This document shows positions 1-9,235 of a stretch of 33,738 nucleotides of DNA, in pieces. Under the pieces are notes generated by a model. The model searched no databases. It saw nothing but the letters and a program-made list of their open reading frames with translations, and had not been told where the DNA came from. This DNA is from Rubripirellula sp. (GTDB lineage: Bacteria; Planctomycetota; Planctomycetia; Pirellulales; Pirellulaceae): the NCBI GenBank assembly GCA_029213145.1, contig JARGNK010000083.1, positions 1-33,738 on the forward strand, given 5' to 3'. The translations under genes were made by a program, and so were the position numbers. Numbering within the stretch: position 1 is the first letter of the stretch; each line of letters starts with the position of its first letter.

Positions 1-1
1 A

Positions 2-508
2 TCCGAAGCGTTTGCGGTTGCCGATCACCAACTCGCTCACATTTACATTCGCGATCCCCAACGAATTGTGGAAATCCAACAACACCTTGAATCGACCGAT
101 GGAATCGCCCAGGTCGTCCCACCAGGAGAACTACAACTGGATCATCCACGCAGCGGCGAACTGATCGCGTTGAGTGAGCCTGACAGCTGGTTTACTTATT
201 ATTACTGGAAGAACGACGAGGAGGCGCCTGACTTTGCGCGGACCGTCGATATCCACCGCAAACCAGGCTACGATCCGTGTGAGCTCTTCATGACCAGTCG
301 GTTCAAAGCCATTGCTCGTGTCGCGCAAAAGAAACTTGGCTTGCGATACAAAATGGATGTCATCCCGCTAGATGCAAATCTGCCTCGCGGCAGCCATGGC
401 ATTTATCCCACCGCACCGCAAAATGGGCCGCTGGTGATTGGCCCCGAAGATCCGCCAGAAGACATGTTGCAATTCTCGAACTATGTCAAACGCCAACTCG
501 CGATGTGA
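2..508 (+). CDS. alkaline phosphatase superfamily protein (nucleotide pyrophosphatase/phosphodiesterase type), C-terminal part
   Basis: The reading frame is open from base 2, so the gene begins upstream of the window and only its last 168 residues are visible; the GTG at 68 is internal. The visible part resembles the C-terminal end of the type I phosphodiesterase/nucleotide pyrophosphatase branch of the alkaline phosphatase superfamily. It has an ADHQ(L)AHIYI stretch near the start, the GEL(I)ALSEPDSWFTYYYW segment, then DFARTVDIHRKPGYDP and a terminal GSHG. In this superfamily metal-binding Asp and His residues lie in the C-terminal half, and the DxH and GSHG histidines here are candidates. 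The nucleophile (Thr/Ser) region lies outside the window. Substrate unknown. The gene ends in TGA and converges on the minus-strand dus gene across 276 bp. The family call rests on recalled motif resemblance and the exact substrate class is open. Confidence 0.7.
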   Translation, partial: SEAFAVADHQLAHIYIRDPQRIVEIQQHLESTDGIAQVVPPGELQLDHPRSGELIALSEPDSWFTYYYWKNDEEAPDFARTVDIHRKPGYDPCELFMTSRFKAIARVAQKKLGLRYKMDVIPLDANLPRGSHGIYPTAPQNGPLVIGPEDPPEDMLQFSNYVKRQLAM

Positions 509-784
509 ATCCAAAGCTGCAGGCCGACGATGCGGTGCAAGGGGCGATCAGCGGACGCTTCTGTTGCATTCGCCAGGTGTGCTGGATCTCGGAAAACCAG
601 CCACCGCACAGGGACCGTTATCTTCAAAAAGCCAGATCGATCCTCAACAAGCCTGTCAATTCGACGCAAGCTTTACTAAACACGGTGCATTGCAAGCAGG
701 CTCCATGGTATTCATGACGGGCTTCATGAGTGCGTCGAATGGCACCAGAGCCCAGTGGTTTACCAGTGGAACTGAACAGTTCTC

Positions 785-1804
785 TCATTCCTCTTTCGGA
801 AAATGCTCGTTCACGACGGCATGAAATTCATCCGACGTTGAAACTCGGGCGACATGGCTCCGAAAAAATCTTGCCCCGCGTTTACCCTGCGCATAACAAC
901 AGGCGTACTTACGCATTAGCACAGTGCCCTTCTCTTCTCCGAATCGCTTCACCACGAGCTGATAATGATCCAACATCACCTGACGCTGTTGCTGCAGGGT
1001 TGGCTCGGGCGGAACCGGTTGCCCCCGCAACGCGGCCGCGGCCTGTGCAAACAGCCATGGTCGCCCCAAGCAAGCACGAGCAATCATCACCCCATCGACG
1101 TCGTAATTCCTGAATGCGGCAACCACTTTTTCCGCAGAGTCCAGATCTCCGTTTCCGATCAAAGGAATGTCTCGCAGATGCTGCTTGATTTCACTGATGC
1201 GATCCCAATCGGCATGCCCGCGAAACATATCCTGTGCTGTTCTCCCGTGCACAGTCAGCGCGGCGGCGCCGGCCTCTTCCACAACACGAGCGACATCATT
1301 GCAATTCATCTGATCACGAGTGCAGCCCAACCGAATCTTGGCGGTGACGGGAGTTGGGGCACACGCCTTGACCAAGCGGCTAATGATCTGAAACATCCGT
1401 TCCGGATGCTTTAACAAGTAGCTTCCGCTATGCGCTTTTTCGGTAACTTGTCGAACAGGACAACCGAAATTTATGTCGACCACGCTGACTTTGTACTCAG
1501 AGACTAGTCGTCGCCCCACTTTGGCCATGGTTTCAGGATCGTTATCCCAGATCTGCACGGCCAGCGGTCGCACCTCTTCCGCCACACCCCACAGGCGTTC
1601 AGGATGCTCAGCGATGTTCTCGTCCATCCACACAAAACCGCGGGCGTTCACCATCTCAGTCGCCAGCAATCCAACTCCTCCGAACTGCCGAACAACCTCT
1701 CGGAAAGCCGCATTGGTGAAACCAGCCATCGGCGCCTGAAAGATCGGTGGGTCGATCGTCAAATCGCCGATCTGAATGGCGGGGGGGCAGGTGGTAAGAG
1801 TCAT
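785..1804 (-). CDS. dus: tRNA-dihydrouridine synthase (DusB/NifR3-like)
   Basis: Reduces specific uridines in tRNA to dihydrouridine with an FMN cofactor and NAD(P)H; cytoplasmic. The 339-residue protein has the usual length and order of the family. The FMN-barrel start is FQAPMAGFTN (residues 22-31). INFGCPVRQV (111-120) carries the catalytic Cys115. The barrel C-terminal half has TVHGRTAQDMFRGHADW and IGNGDLDSAEKV, followed by the helical tRNA-binding domain ending in FRSHVARV. The start is ATG at 1804, only 3 bp after the stop of the ABC-F gene, so the two are almost certainly co-transcribed and translationally coupled. The N-terminal motif pattern is closest to DusB/NifR3, but subfamily (DusA/B/C) assignment is an inference. 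Confidence 0.93.
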   Translation of the reverse strand: MTLTTCPPAIQIGDLTIDPPIFQAPMAGFTNAAFREVVRQFGGVGLLATEMVNARGFVWMDENIAEHPERLWGVAEEVRPLAVQIWDNDPETMAKVGRRLVSEYKVSVVDINFGCPVRQVTEKAHSGSYLLKHPERMFQIISRLVKACAPTPVTAKIRLGCTRDQMNCNDVARVVEEAGAAALTVHGRTAQDMFRGHADWDRISEIKQHLRDIPLIGNGDLDSAEKVVAAFRNYDVDGVMIARACLGRPWLFAQAAAALRGQPVPPEPTLQQQRQVMLDHYQLVVKRFGEEKGTVLMRKYACCYAQGKRGARFFRSHVARVSTSDEFHAVVNEHFPKEE

Positions 1805-1807
1805 TGG

Positions 1808-3598
1808 CTATTCCTCGCTGCTCAGTTCCATCCAACGTTCTTCGGCCGATTCCAACTCGGCCGCGATTCCAGTCAACTCCTCGTGCAGCTCAACCGCTTT
1901 CTTGGGGTTGGATTCAGTCATCAGCTTCGCGTTCACTTCCCGCTTTTGATCATCCAAACGAGCGATCCGCTTTTCAAGATTTTTCAACTCTTTCTCAGCC
2001 TTGCGCTGATTTCGCTGTTGCTGCCGATAGTCGGAGTTTGAGTTGGAGCCAGGTTTTCCATCGGCCGCTTTACCCTTTGGCGGCTTCGCTTTCGCCCGCT
2101 CACGCTCCCCATCATCAACCTCCTTTTCCACCGACCGCAGATAGCTGTCGTAGTTACCGAAGTAGTTTTTGACACTTCCGTCTCGAACCTCGATGACGCT
2201 GGTTGCGACGCGATGCATGAAGTGACGATCGTGGCTGGTGAACACCACCGTCCCCCGATATCGCTCCAATGCTTCGGCAAGCGCCTCGACCGTTTCGACA
2301 TCCAAGTGGTTGCCAGGTTCATCGAGCACCAAGACATTGGCGGTGCCGAGCAGCAATCCGGCCATACACAAGCGGGCCCGCTCACCTCCGCTGAGAACCT
2401 TAATTTTCTTCTGAATGTGTTCGTCCCGGAACAACAACGTTCCAGCCATTGCGAGCAGATCCTGCCGAGTTGTCTCCTGATCAGAAACATATTCTAAATG
2501 TTCCAGCACGGTCATCCGCGGATCAAGCGATGAATAGACATGCTGAGCATAGGTACCAATCTCGACTCCATGCCCCCATTTCGCGGTGCCATCTAACGGA
2601 TCGAGCGAATAAACCAACGTCCGCAGCAAGGTGGTTTTCCCCTGACCATTGTCACCGACAATCGCCGCCCGCTCACCGTGCTCGATTTCCAGGGCGATTT
2701 TGTCAGCGACCACATGATCGCCATAACCGATGGCCAATCCTTCGCAGCGGACCGCCGTTCCTCGCCGCGGCTCCACTTGAGGCGCCCGAATGAAGACAGT
2801 TGGTTCATCGACTTGAATTTCTACCGTTTGCAATTTTTCAAGCTGCTTGGCTTTGCTCCTGGCTTGGCTTGCAGTCGATGCGTTCGCTCGATTTTTATCG
2901 ATGAAACGCTGTAATTGCTTTTGCTTATTGAGTACCGTCGCATTGACACGGCGATCGTGCTCGCGACGCTCATCGCGGTACTCCAAGAAGGCGTCGACCT
3001 TCCCTGGGAACATGACCAATTTCCCTCGTGACAGTTCCAGCGTTTGTGAACATGTCGCGGCCAAGAAAGCCCGATCGTGACTGACAATTAAGGCAGACTT
3101 ATTGAAATCTCGCAGGAAATGCTCAAGCAGAATCTGGGTTCGCAGATCGAGAAAGTTGGTGGGCTCATCCAGCATCAGCAAATTCGGGTCGTGCAGCAGC
3201 AAGGCAGCCAATTTGACTCGTGTTTGCCAACCACCCGAAAGCTCCTTGACCGCGCCCTCCAGATATTGGCCCTTCAGCTCAAATTGCCCCGCAACCTCTC
3301 CACACCGCCAATCAGGTTTTCCGCTATCGCGGATTAGGAAATCGAGTGCCGATTCCCCAGGCTGAAACGGATCATGCTGTCTTAGATAGCCGATTCGCAA
3401 GCTGGGATGGTGGATCACCTCTCCCTGCTCAAGCTCTTCTTCCTTCAACAGGATCCTCAGCAAGGTCGATTTTCCGGCCCCATTACGACCGATAAAGCCA
3501 ACCTTTACATCGTCCACGAGTGATGCCTCAGCTGCATCCAGCAGAACCTGGTCGCCAAAGCGTTTGTGGGCATCACGAACTTGGATCAAAACGGCCAT
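1808..3598 (-). CDS. ABC-F family ATP-binding protein (Uup/EttA-like)
   Basis: A soluble duplicated ABC ATPase without membrane domains. ABC-F proteins bind ribosomes and act in translation rather than transport. Numbered from the ATG at 3598 (596 aa) it has Walker A GRNGAGKST (37-45), signature LSGGWQTRVKLA, and Walker B LLMLDEPTNFLDL. A charged helical linker (KQKQLQRFIDKNRANAST) is the usual P-site tRNA interaction element. The second ATPase has GDNGQGKTT, LSGGERARLCMAG and VLVLDEPGNHLDVET. The C-terminus is a charged coiled coil of about 75 residues, as in Uup. The second Walker B has DEPG where DEPT is usual. An in-frame extension to 3736 exists, but its 46 residues do not look like the family; the protein proper starts at MAVLIQVRDAHKRFG. 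Start chosen by domain boundary. Downstream partner is dus. Confidence 0.93.
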   Translation of the reverse strand: MAVLIQVRDAHKRFGDQVLLDAAEASLVDDVKVGFIGRNGAGKSTLLRILLKEEELEQGEVIHHPSLRIGYLRQHDPFQPGESALDFLIRDSGKPDWRCGEVAGQFELKGQYLEGAVKELSGGWQTRVKLAALLLHDPNLLMLDEPTNFLDLRTQILLEHFLRDFNKSALIVSHDRAFLAATCSQTLELSRGKLVMFPGKVDAFLEYRDERREHDRRVNATVLNKQKQLQRFIDKNRANASTASQARSKAKQLEKLQTVEIQVDEPTVFIRAPQVEPRRGTAVRCEGLAIGYGDHVVADKIALEIEHGERAAIVGDNGQGKTTLLRTLVYSLDPLDGTAKWGHGVEIGTYAQHVYSSLDPRMTVLEHLEYVSDQETTRQDLLAMAGTLLFRDEHIQKKIKVLSGGERARLCMAGLLLGTANVLVLDEPGNHLDVETVEALAEALERYRGTVVFTSHDRHFMHRVATSVIEVRDGSVKNYFGNYDSYLRSVEKEVDDGERERAKAKPPKGKAADGKPGSNSNSDYRQQQRNQRKAEKELKNLEKRIARLDDQKREVNAKLMTESNPKKAVELHEELTGIAAELESAEERWMELSSEE

Positions 3599-3951
3599 AA
3601 AATCTGCAAACTGGGGCAACAAGTAAATCAAAGTGTCAAGTACGATGGCTGTCACGCGAAGATAGCAACCGAGGACATTTTCACAACTGCCGAAGGCAAT
3701 TTCACCGGGACTTGTGCCCCCTCCCGGCTTATCCACGCGTGGTTTCTTCGTTTGGTATCCCGAATCCGCCTCGCAGTGGCTACCACCACAGTGGTCAATT
3801 CTCTACATTGCTTTGAGCGACTGCTAATCAAAGCTTCGAGACCCCTCGGAGTCGCCGCAGGCGTTTGGATTCGCTGCAAAGCCTGCTTTCGTTTTCCCCC
3901 CGTTGGAACAGGACCGCGCCACAGCCGCCTGTCCGGATCCCAGCCCCAGTT
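3599..3951. promoter_or_regulatory. 353-bp divergent intergenic region between ABC-F and sucA
   Basis: The two flanking genes point away from each other, so this stretch must hold both promoters and the 5' leader of sucA. The only local structure I see is a short inverted repeat accac-caca-gtggt at 3782-3795 (5-bp stem). No clear -35/-10 pair was recognised and no ORF in it looks coding. Part of it is covered by the unlikely N-terminal extensions of both neighbours. Confidence 0.4.
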
Positions 3952-6732
3952 ATGAATAGTTACAGCTTGGACTACATCGACGATTTGTATGTCCAATACG
4001 TCCACGATCCGGAAAGCGTTTCCAAGACGTGGCGGCAGTATTTCGAGCAGTTCCTCGTCGTCGGTTCAGCGACCCCGCCAAAAACCAAGGGTTCGATAGC
4101 CACAGCAGCGAGCGAAAATGGTTTGAAATCGGGCTCCAGTGGGGACGAAGCGACTGACCAAGCGCTTTGGCTGGCCCGAATCCAGGACCGCGTCAACAAT
4201 CTTGTCCGCGAATATCGCGTTCGGGGCCACTTGGTCGCAGATCTCGACCCACTTGGATTTGCGCTCCCAGATCGTCCCGAATTGAGCCCTGAAATCTACG
4301 GGTTGAGCGACGAAGATCTCAGCCGGCCCTTTGATAGTTCCGCGCTTGAAAATGTGGTTGGCGGAACACTGCATCAGATTTTGACCCGGCTCCGCAATAC
4401 ATACTGCCGTAGCATCGGCGTGCAATTTATGCACATCAATCGTCGCAGCATTCGCGACTGGCTGCAGCGGAGAATGGAGACCACAGAAAACCGGCTCGAA
4501 CTATCGCACGATGTGCAGCGGAGAATTTATGCTCGGTTAGCCGATGCATCGATTTTTGAAGAATTCGTACGTCGCAAATTCGTGGGGGCTAAGACCTTCT
4601 CACTCGAAGGTGCGGAAACACTGATTCCAATGCTCGATCTGGCGCTGGAAAAGGCCGCCCAACACAACGTGAACCAGGTGGTCATGGGGATGGCACACCG
4701 TGGACGGCTGAATGTGATGGCCAACATTTTAAAGAAACGGGCCATGAACATCTTTTGGTCCTTTGACGACCCAAATCCCGAGATGAATCGGGGCGGGGGC
4801 GATGTTCGCTACCACCTTGGGTATAGCAGCGACTGGAAAACGGCCTCCGGTGACACGATACACATCTCGCTCTGCTTCAACCCGAGCCACCTCGAATACG
4901 TCAACACGGTTGCCCAAGGTCGTACACGCTGCAAGCAAGACCATTCCCACGACGAGAAACGCCAAGGCGTTATGACAATCCTCGTCCATGGTGATGCAGC
5001 CTTCGCCGGTGAAGGAGTCGTTCAAGAAACACTGAACTTGAGCGAATTGGAGGGATACCGGACTGGCGGAACCTTGCACATCGTGATCAACAACCAAGTT
5101 GGATTCACCACCGAGCCGAAAGAAGGTCGCAGCACCACCTACGCGACCGATATCGCCAAAATGCTGCAAATCCCAATTTTTCACGTCAATGGCGAAGATC
5201 CGGAAGCGGTTGCACAAGTGGTTTCATTGGCCATGGACTTTCGCAAGGAATTCCACCGGGACGTGGTCATCGACCTATACGCCTTTCGGCGATGGGGCCA
5301 CAACGAGGGTGATGAACCTCGATTCACGCAGCCCGAGATGTATAGCGAGATCGATCGCCGCGCAAGCGTCCGCGAACAGTACCTCAACGGCCTGCAAGAA
5401 CTCGGGAAAATCACTCAGGAGGAAGCGGAAGAGATTCAACGCGAGCGAACCGAGAAGCTCGAATCGGCTTTCGCTGCTAGCCAGAATGAGGCATTCGTTC
5501 CTGATATCCAAACGCTGGCCGCGAATTGGAGTGATTACTTCGGTGGACACGAACCGACAGAACCTACCGACACCACCTTCGATCAAGCTCGCCTCTGCGA
5601 ATTGCTGGATTCCCTGACCCGTGTGCCAGATGGATTTGCGGCTAACAAGAAACTGAAGCGACCGATGGCTTTGCGACGCGAGATGGCCAAAGGAAAGCGA
5701 CCGCTCGATTGGGCAAGTGCCGAGGCATCAGCCTTCGCATCGCTGCTCGTGTCAGGACACGCCATTCGGATGACGGGTCAAGATTGTCAACGTGGCACCT
5801 TTAGCCAGCGACATGCCGTCCTGCACGATACCAGAAACGGTTCAACCCACACGCCACTCAAACACCTCACCGAGAATCAAGCATCCCTGGAGCTGTACAA
5901 CAGCCCCCTGAGCGAGGCGGGTGTCCTCGGATTTGAGTATGGCTATTCTCTCGACAGTCCAGACGGATTGGTGATCTGGGAGGCACAGTTCGGTGATTTT
6001 TGGAATTGCGCTCAAGTCATTGTCGACCAATTCATCGCCAGTGCGGAAGACAAATGGAACCGCCTCAGTGGACTGGTCATGTTGCTGCCCCACGGGTTTG
6101 AGGGCCAAGGCCCCGAACACTGCAGCGCTCGCGTCGAACGATTTCTCGCAATGAGTGCCGAGCACAACATTCAAGTGTGTCAGCCAACGACACCCGCGCA
6201 ATATTTTCATCTATTACGGCGTCAGGTGATTCGCAAGTGGCGAAAACCGCTCGTTGTCCTCACGCCAAAGAGCTTGCTGCGGCACCCCCGCGTGACGAGC
6301 ACACTCGAAGAACTCTCCGGCGGCCAATTCCACAAAACACTCGGCGATCCTGAAATTCCACCCTCCCAAGCCGATCGATTGCTGCTGTGTACCGGCAAGG
6401 TTTACTATGAATTGCTTGAGTCACGGCAGGAACGCGGGCTCGAAAACGTATCCATCGTTCGGCTGGAACAGCTCTATCCCCTCAGCGAGGCCGAGCTGCT
6501 GGAAGCGCTGGGAGGCCTGCAGGACGGAAAGGAACTGTTCTGGGTCCAAGAAGAACCAACCAATATGGGTGCCTGGCCCTATTTGAAGCTGATCTTCGGC
6601 GACCTGCTTTCCGCAAAGTTTGATTTGCAGCGGATCAGCCGGGTAGAGTCGGCAAGCCCGAGTACCGGCAGTATGGCAACGCACCGCTTGGAACAAGCCG
6701 AGCTGATCGAAGCAGCATTCGCCGGCCTCTAA
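3952..6732 (+). CDS. sucA: 2-oxoglutarate dehydrogenase E1 component
   Basis: Thiamine-diphosphate-dependent E1 of the 2-oxoglutarate dehydrogenase complex in the TCA cycle, decarboxylating 2-oxoglutarate and passing the succinyl group to the lipoyl domain of E2. From ATG 3952 it is 926 aa, close to E. coli SucA (933). The N-terminus MNSYSLDYIDDLYVQYV matches the E2/E3-binding tail type of the family. GMAHRGRLNVMANI lies near residue 245. GDAAFAGEGVVQETLN (about 347-362) followed by NNQVGFTT (380-387) is the ThDP/Mg site. FEYGYS, WEAQFGDFWN and LLPHGFEGQGPEHCSARVERFL (about 712) belong to the C-terminal transketolase-like half. An in-frame TTG at 3865 would add 29 residues with a Pro-rich sequence; I prefer the ATG, though neither start has a clear Shine-Dalgarno. 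No sucB neighbour is present, so E2 must be elsewhere. Confidence 0.95.
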   Translation: MNSYSLDYIDDLYVQYVHDPESVSKTWRQYFEQFLVVGSATPPKTKGSIATAASENGLKSGSSGDEATDQALWLARIQDRVNNLVREYRVRGHLVADLDPLGFALPDRPELSPEIYGLSDEDLSRPFDSSALENVVGGTLHQILTRLRNTYCRSIGVQFMHINRRSIRDWLQRRMETTENRLELSHDVQRRIYARLADASIFEEFVRRKFVGAKTFSLEGAETLIPMLDLALEKAAQHNVNQVVMGMAHRGRLNVMANILKKRAMNIFWSFDDPNPEMNRGGGDVRYHLGYSSDWKTASGDTIHISLCFNPSHLEYVNTVAQGRTRCKQDHSHDEKRQGVMTILVHGDAAFAGEGVVQETLNLSELEGYRTGGTLHIVINNQVGFTTEPKEGRSTTYATDIAKMLQIPIFHVNGEDPEAVAQVVSLAMDFRKEFHRDVVIDLYAFRRWGHNEGDEPRFTQPEMYSEIDRRASVREQYLNGLQELGKITQEEAEEIQRERTEKLESAFAASQNEAFVPDIQTLAANWSDYFGGHEPTEPTDTTFDQARLCELLDSLTRVPDGFAANKKLKRPMALRREMAKGKRPLDWASAEASAFASLLVSGHAIRMTGQDCQRGTFSQRHAVLHDTRNGSTHTPLKHLTENQASLELYNSPLSEAGVLGFEYGYSLDSPDGLVIWEAQFGDFWNCAQVIVDQFIASAEDKWNRLSGLVMLLPHGFEGQGPEHCSARVERFLAMSAEHNIQVCQPTTPAQYFHLLRRQVIRKWRKPLVVLTPKSLLRHPRVTSTLEELSGGQFHKTLGDPEIPPSQADRLLLCTGKVYYELLESRQERGLENVSIVRLEQLYPLSEAELLEALGGLQDGKELFWVQEEPTNMGAWPYLKLIFGDLLSAKFDLQRISRVESASPSTGSMATHRLEQAELIEAAFAGL

Positions 6733-6780
6733 AATGGCTTCTTGGCCAATGAGTTGAGCTCTTCTCAATGTGCCTAAGCC

Positions 6781-6798
6781 AGCCACCGCGACGTGGCT
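6781..6798. terminator. possible hairpin between convergent genes
   Basis: In the 176-bp gap between the convergent sucA and the minus-strand coiled-coil gene there is a perfect 6-bp stem, agccac/gtggct, around a 6-nt loop. A weaker one (ttgag-ctctt-ctcaa) lies at 6754-6768. Neither is followed by a T-run, so a terminator role is only a guess from position. Confidence 0.2.
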
Positions 6799-6908
6799 CA
6801 TCGCCACAAGTTCAGGGCACAACAGTGACCGCTTCGCAATCAGTCGCATTTGGGAAAGACCGAATGCAACAAAATTCAGCTACGGCCGCCGCGGCTCCCC
6901 GCTAACCG

Positions 6909-8588
6909 CTATTCGCCTTCTCGCAGTTGATCGAAATACTGCTGAGCGTGTTCCCGTTCGGTACGCGGTAGCACTTGGTTTTCGGATGGATCCGTCTCTT
7001 CGGTCAGCGAACTCTCAATGGCCGCCTTCACATCTTCGCGTGTGATTCCTTTGCGATTGGGACCATCCGCGAACCCAGCGATTACTGCTCGTCCGCGCCT
7101 CACTTCACCACGGACTTGTGTCTCGTATGAGTTCGTATCCCCTTCCTGCTCGGGACGATCACCAAACCCAGAACCTTGTCCAAGTCCGTCTCCCTTCCCT
7201 TGGCCATTGCCCTGACCTTGCCCCTGCCCCTGACCCTGACCCATGCCACTACCTTGGCACTCCGAGCAACCGCCGCCAGCACACTTCTGGCAGCGCATTT
7301 GGCTCTTTGATTGAGACAACTGATCGAGCGCCGATTCGAGGTCTTCCAGCTCGGACATTTCTTGTTGCATCTCCCCCAATTGATCGGCCATTTGCTGCAA
7401 TGCATCGGCCGCCTGGGAAGCATCTCCCTGCTCCATCGCCTTGGCTGCCTGATTCATCGCTTCAGCCATTTGGCCCATCTGCTGCATTTGCGAATCTTTC
7501 TGCTCCAACTGATTCAACTTTTGCTGCATCTCGGCTGCATCTTGGCCGCGTCCCTCGCGGCGAGCTTGTTCGATTTGCTCTTTCAACTCCTGCTTTTTCT
7601 GCTCATGTTCTTCAACGGCTTTTTTCAGCGCGTCTTTCATCTGCTCGACTTGTTTCTTTAATTGCTCTTTTTGCTGCTCATTCAGCTTGCCGTCTCGCAT
7701 CTGGTTGGCCAATTGCTTAGCCATCTCTTTCGCTTCACCGAATTTGCCTTGCTCGATGGATTTGGCGACTTTCTCACCCGGACCTGATTCCAATCCTTTC
7801 ATCTTCGACAAAGCACGGCGAAGTTGATCAGACGAACCCAGCTCCTTGCTTCGCTCCTCCAATTGCTTTTTCAAATCGTTCATCGCAATCATCGCATCCT
7901 TGCGACTCAAATCTTCCCGCTTGGTAATCTGGTCGAGGTTCGCCTCCATTTTCTCGAATAGTTCTTTCGCTTCCTTCAAACCCTCTGACTCAGCCTTGCG
8001 GCGATACTGCTGGATCCGTTTCTTTAGTTGCGTCGCCGCCGTTTTCGCTTGTTTGACCTCCTGAAGCTCTGATTGCGACATGCTGCTTGCATTCGACTCA
8101 CTCATCGGCTCAACCAGCAATAACACAATGGCGAGAATCGGAACGATTGAAACTGGCAGCAGGCCGAGCTTGCTGGGCCTGAGTGAAAAACGATCGGCCA
8201 CAGCCAACTGGTCCACCCTTTTTTCGGCGTCGGTCATTAAAGCAGCACCGAACTCGCTATCCCGTTCCTCCTCCTGCAACGTCAACGAACTACTAAGTCG
8301 TTCGCGGAGTCCAAATCGCTTATCGACTTCGACTGCGACCGATTCCACCGAGGGAGCAGTGACGAGGGCGAACACCGCTGAGGCGAGTAAGGCGGCGACG
8401 GTCGCTCCACCAACCCAAGCGTAAATCCAATTCTCAAAATTAACATTCATCGCCCGCAATGCCGGCAGCGAGACGGCGAGCGTCGCGACGATCAAACCCA
8501 CAAACATCGAAACGCAGAAGGCGCGGCCAAACCGGCCCAAAATCACACGACGGCGAGCAGCACGGACTTTTCGTTCGATTCGGTTCAT
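6909..8588 (-). CDS. membrane-anchored coiled-coil protein with DnaJ-like CXXCXGXG pair and Gly/Gln-rich tail
   Basis: Function not recognised. The 559-residue protein starts with a basic segment. Hydrophobic helices lie at about 22-45 and 55-78, with a third at about 141-161. A very long charged, Gln/Lys/Glu-rich region (about 170-430) has heptad-like spacing and predicts an extended coiled coil. After it come two adjacent CXXCXGXG motifs, CQKCAGGG (433-440) and CSECQGSG (441-448), the consensus of the DnaJ zinc-binding repeat. A (GQ)n low-complexity run follows, then a 90-residue acidic C-terminal segment ending in EREHAQQYFDQLREGE. The layout (N-terminal helices plus Gln-rich coiled coil) resembles DUF4175-like planctomycete proteins, but I cannot assign it. 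Start is ATG at 8588. The gene is divergent from the DCC protein gene and convergent with sucA. Confidence 0.75.
   Translation of the reverse strand: MNRIERKVRAARRRVILGRFGRAFCVSMFVGLIVATLAVSLPALRAMNVNFENWIYAWVGGATVAALLASAVFALVTAPSVESVAVEVDKRFGLRERLSSSLTLQEEERDSEFGAALMTDAEKRVDQLAVADRFSLRPSKLGLLPVSIVPILAIVLLLVEPMSESNASSMSQSELQEVKQAKTAATQLKKRIQQYRRKAESEGLKEAKELFEKMEANLDQITKREDLSRKDAMIAMNDLKKQLEERSKELGSSDQLRRALSKMKGLESGPGEKVAKSIEQGKFGEAKEMAKQLANQMRDGKLNEQQKEQLKKQVEQMKDALKKAVEEHEQKKQELKEQIEQARREGRGQDAAEMQQKLNQLEQKDSQMQQMGQMAEAMNQAAKAMEQGDASQAADALQQMADQLGEMQQEMSELEDLESALDQLSQSKSQMRCQKCAGGGCSECQGSGMGQGQGQGQGQGNGQGKGDGLGQGSGFGDRPEQEGDTNSYETQVRGEVRRGRAVIAGFADGPNRKGITREDVKAAIESSLTEETDPSENQVLPRTEREHAQQYFDQLREGE
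7194..7249. repeat. short tandem repeat coding for Gly-Gln dipeptides
   Basis: Imperfect hexanucleotide repeats of the type ccctgC/A-cc(t/c)tg lie inside the coding region and translate on the minus strand to GMGQGQGQGQGQGNGQGKG. Synonymous variation between units suggests it is maintained as protein sequence rather than as a recent slippage tract, but it remains a likely site of length change. Confidence 0.6.
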
Positions 8589-8776
8589 CGCGAAAACCTA
8601 CGGGGATGCTTGGTTTGGCAGTCGCCAAAGCCGGTATTTGATTTCTGTTCGGCAAATCGACGTCGAAGGAGCTCAGGGAGACGTAGCCGCGACCAGATTT
8701 GAAGTACACTTAGTATAGCGGGCGGAACCTCTCCGGCTTGAAGGGGAAATACCCACTATTTTTTGTTGAGACCAGC

Positions 8777-9196
8777 ATGCTTCGCACCAATCCGCTACCC
8801 GATCCAGATACCGCAAGTGGTTCGGATGTCGTGATTTACGATGGTCAGTGCAATTTTTGCCAATCCCAAGTCAATAACCTTCATCGGCTCGACTGCTGCG
8901 GAAATCGGCTCTCTTTTTTGTCGCTTCACGATCCCCGTGTGCAGGACAGATACCCAGACCTATCGCACGAGGACTTGATGGAACAAATGTACATCGTCGA
9001 TCAGCGGGGGCGTCGACACGGCGGCGCCGATGCGGTTCGCTACCTCTCTCGCCGACTGCCAGCCCTGTGGCTGGCATCCCCGGTCTTGCACCTTCCAGGA
9101 ACTGCTCGGCTATGGCGATGGATGTACCGCCAAGTCGCCAAACGTCGTTACAAATTGGCCGGAAAATCTTGCGACAACGGCGTTTGCAAGCTTTGA
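8777..9196 (+). CDS. DCC family (DUF393) thiol-disulfide oxidoreductase-like protein
   Basis: A 139-residue protein of the DUF393/DCC family, named for its conserved DxxCxxC motif. Here VVIYDGQCNFCQSQV has Asp22, Cys25 and Cys28. Family features further on are the LSLHDPRVQDRYPDL block, the MYIVDQRGRRHGGADAVRYL segment typical of DCC proteins, and a basic C-terminal region ending in SCDNGVCKL, which adds a second Cys pair. The biochemical role is not established; the thioredoxin-like redox function is inferred from the CxxC. An in-frame TTG at 8738 would extend it by 13 residues. I chose the ATG at 8777 because the extra residues are not part of the family and a TGAG lies 6 bp upstream of this ATG. 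It is convergent with purQ, leaving 39 bp between the stops. Confidence 0.85.
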   Translation: MLRTNPLPDPDTASGSDVVIYDGQCNFCQSQVNNLHRLDCCGNRLSFLSLHDPRVQDRYPDLSHEDLMEQMYIVDQRGRRHGGADAVRYLSRRLPALWLASPVLHLPGTARLWRWMYRQVAKRRYKLAGKSCDNGVCKL

Positions 9197-9235
9197 AGGC
9201 TTCGCTTCGGTTCGCAATCAGGCATGTGGATTGGA

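Noticed and set aside
438..824. 128-residue plus-strand open frame after the phosphatase end
   Set aside because: It overlaps the end of the phosphatase gene in another frame and the end of dus; the translation is low-complexity and unlike any family.
3599..3736. 46-residue N-terminal extension of the ABC-F protein
   Set aside because: ABC-F proteins start close to the first beta strand, and the ATG at 3598 gives exactly that. The extension has a non-family sequence.
7311..7661. Leu/His-rich plus-strand open frame opposite the coiled-coil gene
   Set aside because: It is the antisense shadow of the Gln-rich coiled coil; CAG/CAA read backward gives Leu-rich sequence.
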